Below, piece by piece: positions 5,482 to 6,843 of a stretch of DNA of 6,843 nt. The position numbers and the translations under genes were made by a program. The DNA is taken from NCBI GenBank assembly GCA_021778575.1, contig JAJYCH010000263.1, positions 1-6,843 of the forward strand, given 5' to 3'. This stretch comes from Planctomycetota bacterium. GTDB taxonomy: Bacteria > Planctomycetota > Planctomycetia > Isosphaerales > Isosphaeraceae. The stretch's first letter is position 1. Each line of letters begins with the position of its first letter. The notes under the pieces were generated by a model. That model worked only from the letters and a program-made list of their open reading frames with translations, was not told where the DNA came from and ran no database searches.

Positions 5482-6843
5482 TGGAGAGGCTTCTGTTGAT
5501 GAGTTGAACGCGGACCGGATCGTGGCGCGACCGTCACGTCGGCGCTGGTTGCTGACCCTGGTCGTGATCCCGGGGCTTCTGGGTCTTGGCCTTCTCATTC
5601 TGACCCACTTCTTTCGAGTGACGACTTCGGAAACCTATGATGAATCAATTTATCTGATCCTGGGGATGAGTGTCCATCAGAATGGGAACTTTACCGATCT
5701 GGCGAGTCCGATGTGTCCGCCGCTGCCGATCCTCCTGGAATACTGGCTTCCCGCGATTTCGGCCCGATCGACCCCACTGTCCGAGCCGTGGACCTGGGAG
5801 GTTCCCGGGGTGATCCGCCAGGGCCGACTGCTCACGTCGGTCGAGATCGGCGTGCCGCTGATCTTGCTGGTTTACGCCTGGATGGCTCGCCGACGAGGCT
5901 GGGTCATGGGAACGTTGGCGGCGGGTCTTGTGGTCCTCTCGCCGACGGTTCTGGCCGCCGCGTCGGTGGCGACCACGGATGCCTGTTTCGCCTTGTTTGC
6001 CCTGATCGCGCTGCTGGCGATCCATTATTATCAGCGAAGTCCGGGCCGAGTCTCGTTTCTCGTGATGGGGGTGGCGCTCGGCCTCGCGCTGGCGGCCAAG
6101 CAGACGGCAATCATATTATTGCCGGTTGTTGCGTGGGAATTCGTCTTACGGCGGCCAGCGAGGCGTCCAGGCGCGACGGGCGTCGATTATAGCCTGCGGG
6201 TGGTCGGGCAACTTCTGGCCCGGCTGGCGATTCTGATTCTGGTCGCCTTTCTGGTCGATTGGGCCTGCTACGGATTTGGACTGGCCGGGAAGTTCGATAA
6301 CGCGAGTACCCATGTTTTCATACCAGTGATCGTTCCAATGATCGCCGCGCTCTTCCCACAGAATGACGCGATCATGGAGTTCGTGCGGTCGGGCCGACCG
6401 CCCCTGGCCATTGACAGCTTGATCGGCCAGTTGCAGCATGCGTCGCTGGGCCATCCAGCTTTCCTCATGGGTGAGCGGTCGTCGTTCGGCTGGCGAACCT
6501 TCTTTCCCATCGCCCTGGCCCTCAAGAGCACTCCCGCCGAACTGGTCCTGTTCGCGATCGTCGGTGGTCTCGCCGCGCGACGTCGGACCTGGGCCGAACC
6601 CGTCCGGCGAATCTGGCTCGGGACGATGTTGGTGCTGCTGGGGGCAGGTATCAGTAGTTCGTTAAACATTGGCCATCGTTACATGTTGCTCTGCTATCCA
6701 TTGGTCGTGCTTCTGGCTTTCGACTGGTTGGGCGATCGAACACGGTGCGGTCAAGTCGGGTGGAAGGTCGTGGGGCCGGCGCTTCTTGTCGGTCAGGTCA
6801 TCAGCCTGGCGGGGATCGCTCCGCATTACCTGGCCTATTTCAA
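5477..6843 (+). CDS. GT39-type integral membrane glycosyltransferase (PMT/ArnT-like), 3' truncated
   Basis: Predicted GT-C fold glycosyltransferase that moves a sugar from a polyprenyl-phosphate carrier to a lipid or protein acceptor at the outer face of the cytoplasmic membrane. The visible 455 residues are multipass. A basic stretch (19-23) is followed by a first membrane helix (about 24-45). YDESIY at 54-59 in the first outer loop holds the Asp-Glu pair (Asp55, Glu56) typical of the GT-C catalytic site. PPLPILLEYW (81-90) matches the family PPL block, TTDAC (166-170) and AAKQT (206-210) follow, then MGERSSFGW (331-339), KSTP (350-353) and NIGHRY (397-402), blocks characteristic of GT39 proteins. 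The reading frame runs off the right edge at PHYLAYF, where relatives usually continue into a short C-terminal part. The start is uncertain: ATG 5477 has only a weak GTGAG seven bases upstream, and GTG 5465 and ATG 5384 are in frame. Acceptor and sugar are unknown. Confidence 0.85.
   Translation, partial: MIGEASVDELNADRIVARPSRRRWLLTLVVIPGLLGLGLLILTHFFRVTTSETYDESIYLILGMSVHQNGNFTDLASPMCPPLPILLEYWLPAISARSTPLSEPWTWEVPGVIRQGRLLTSVEIGVPLILLVYAWMARRRGWVMGTLAAGLVVLSPTVLAAASVATTDACFALFALIALLAIHYYQRSPGRVSFLVMGVALGLALAAKQTAIILLPVVAWEFVLRRPARRPGATGVDYSLRVVGQLLARLAILILVAFLVDWACYGFGLAGKFDNASTHVFIPVIVPMIAALFPQNDAIMEFVRSGRPPLAIDSLIGQLQHASLGHPAFLMGERSSFGWRTFFPIALALKSTPAELVLFAIVGGLAARRRTWAEPVRRIWLGTMLVLLGAGISSSLNIGHRYMLLCYPLVVLLAFDWLGDRTRCGQVGWKVVGPALLVGQVISLAGIAPHYLAYF

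Noticed and set aside
5713..6192. 159-codon plus-strand frame inside the glycosyltransferase
   Set aside because: Out-of-frame shadow; the overlapping frame encodes recognisable GT39 motifs and membrane helices.

Overview
The window is GC-rich bacterial DNA with dense gene packing, G/C-rich third codon positions and very frequent GATCG/CGATC words. Gene style (a soluble multi-sensor chemoreceptor in an operon with cheW and cheR, and a GT39 membrane protein with a characteristic NIGHRY block) would fit a planctomycete such as the Isosphaeraceae, but this is an impression from protein style and composition, not proof. I see no RNA genes, CRISPR array, insertion sequence or phage gene.

Layout. 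Positions 36-3960, minus strand: a chemotaxis operon read from right to left, cheW (3448-3960), a soluble methyl-accepting chemotaxis protein (931-3369) and cheR (36-869), with gaps of 78 and 61 bases. A GGAGG at 11-15 on the same strand suggests another gene starts just outside the left edge. Positions 3961-4455: a roughly 500-base divergent intergenic region with several small repeats. Positions 4456-5289, plus strand: a class 3 (alpha/beta hydrolase) lipase with a visible Ser-Asp-His triad and no signal peptide. Positions 5290-5476: a short intergenic stretch with repeats. Positions 5477-6843, plus strand: a GT39-type (PMT/ArnT-like) multipass glycosyltransferase cut by the right edge.

How the genes work together. 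CheW couples the receptor to a CheA kinase encoded elsewhere, and CheR methylates receptor glutamates for adaptation. Receptor and methyltransferase are therefore a co-encoded signalling pair. The receptor has no membrane segment and reads GAF-PAS-GAF-HAMP-signalling domain, so it should sense an internal cue. Its PAS domain carries a set of His, Leu and Trp residues whose spacing closely resembles what I recall for the haem-binding PAS of Pseudomonas Aer2. This makes it a candidate cytoplasmic oxygen/redox receptor and is the most interesting point in the window. The lipase and the glycosyltransferase show no evident functional link to the chemotaxis operon.
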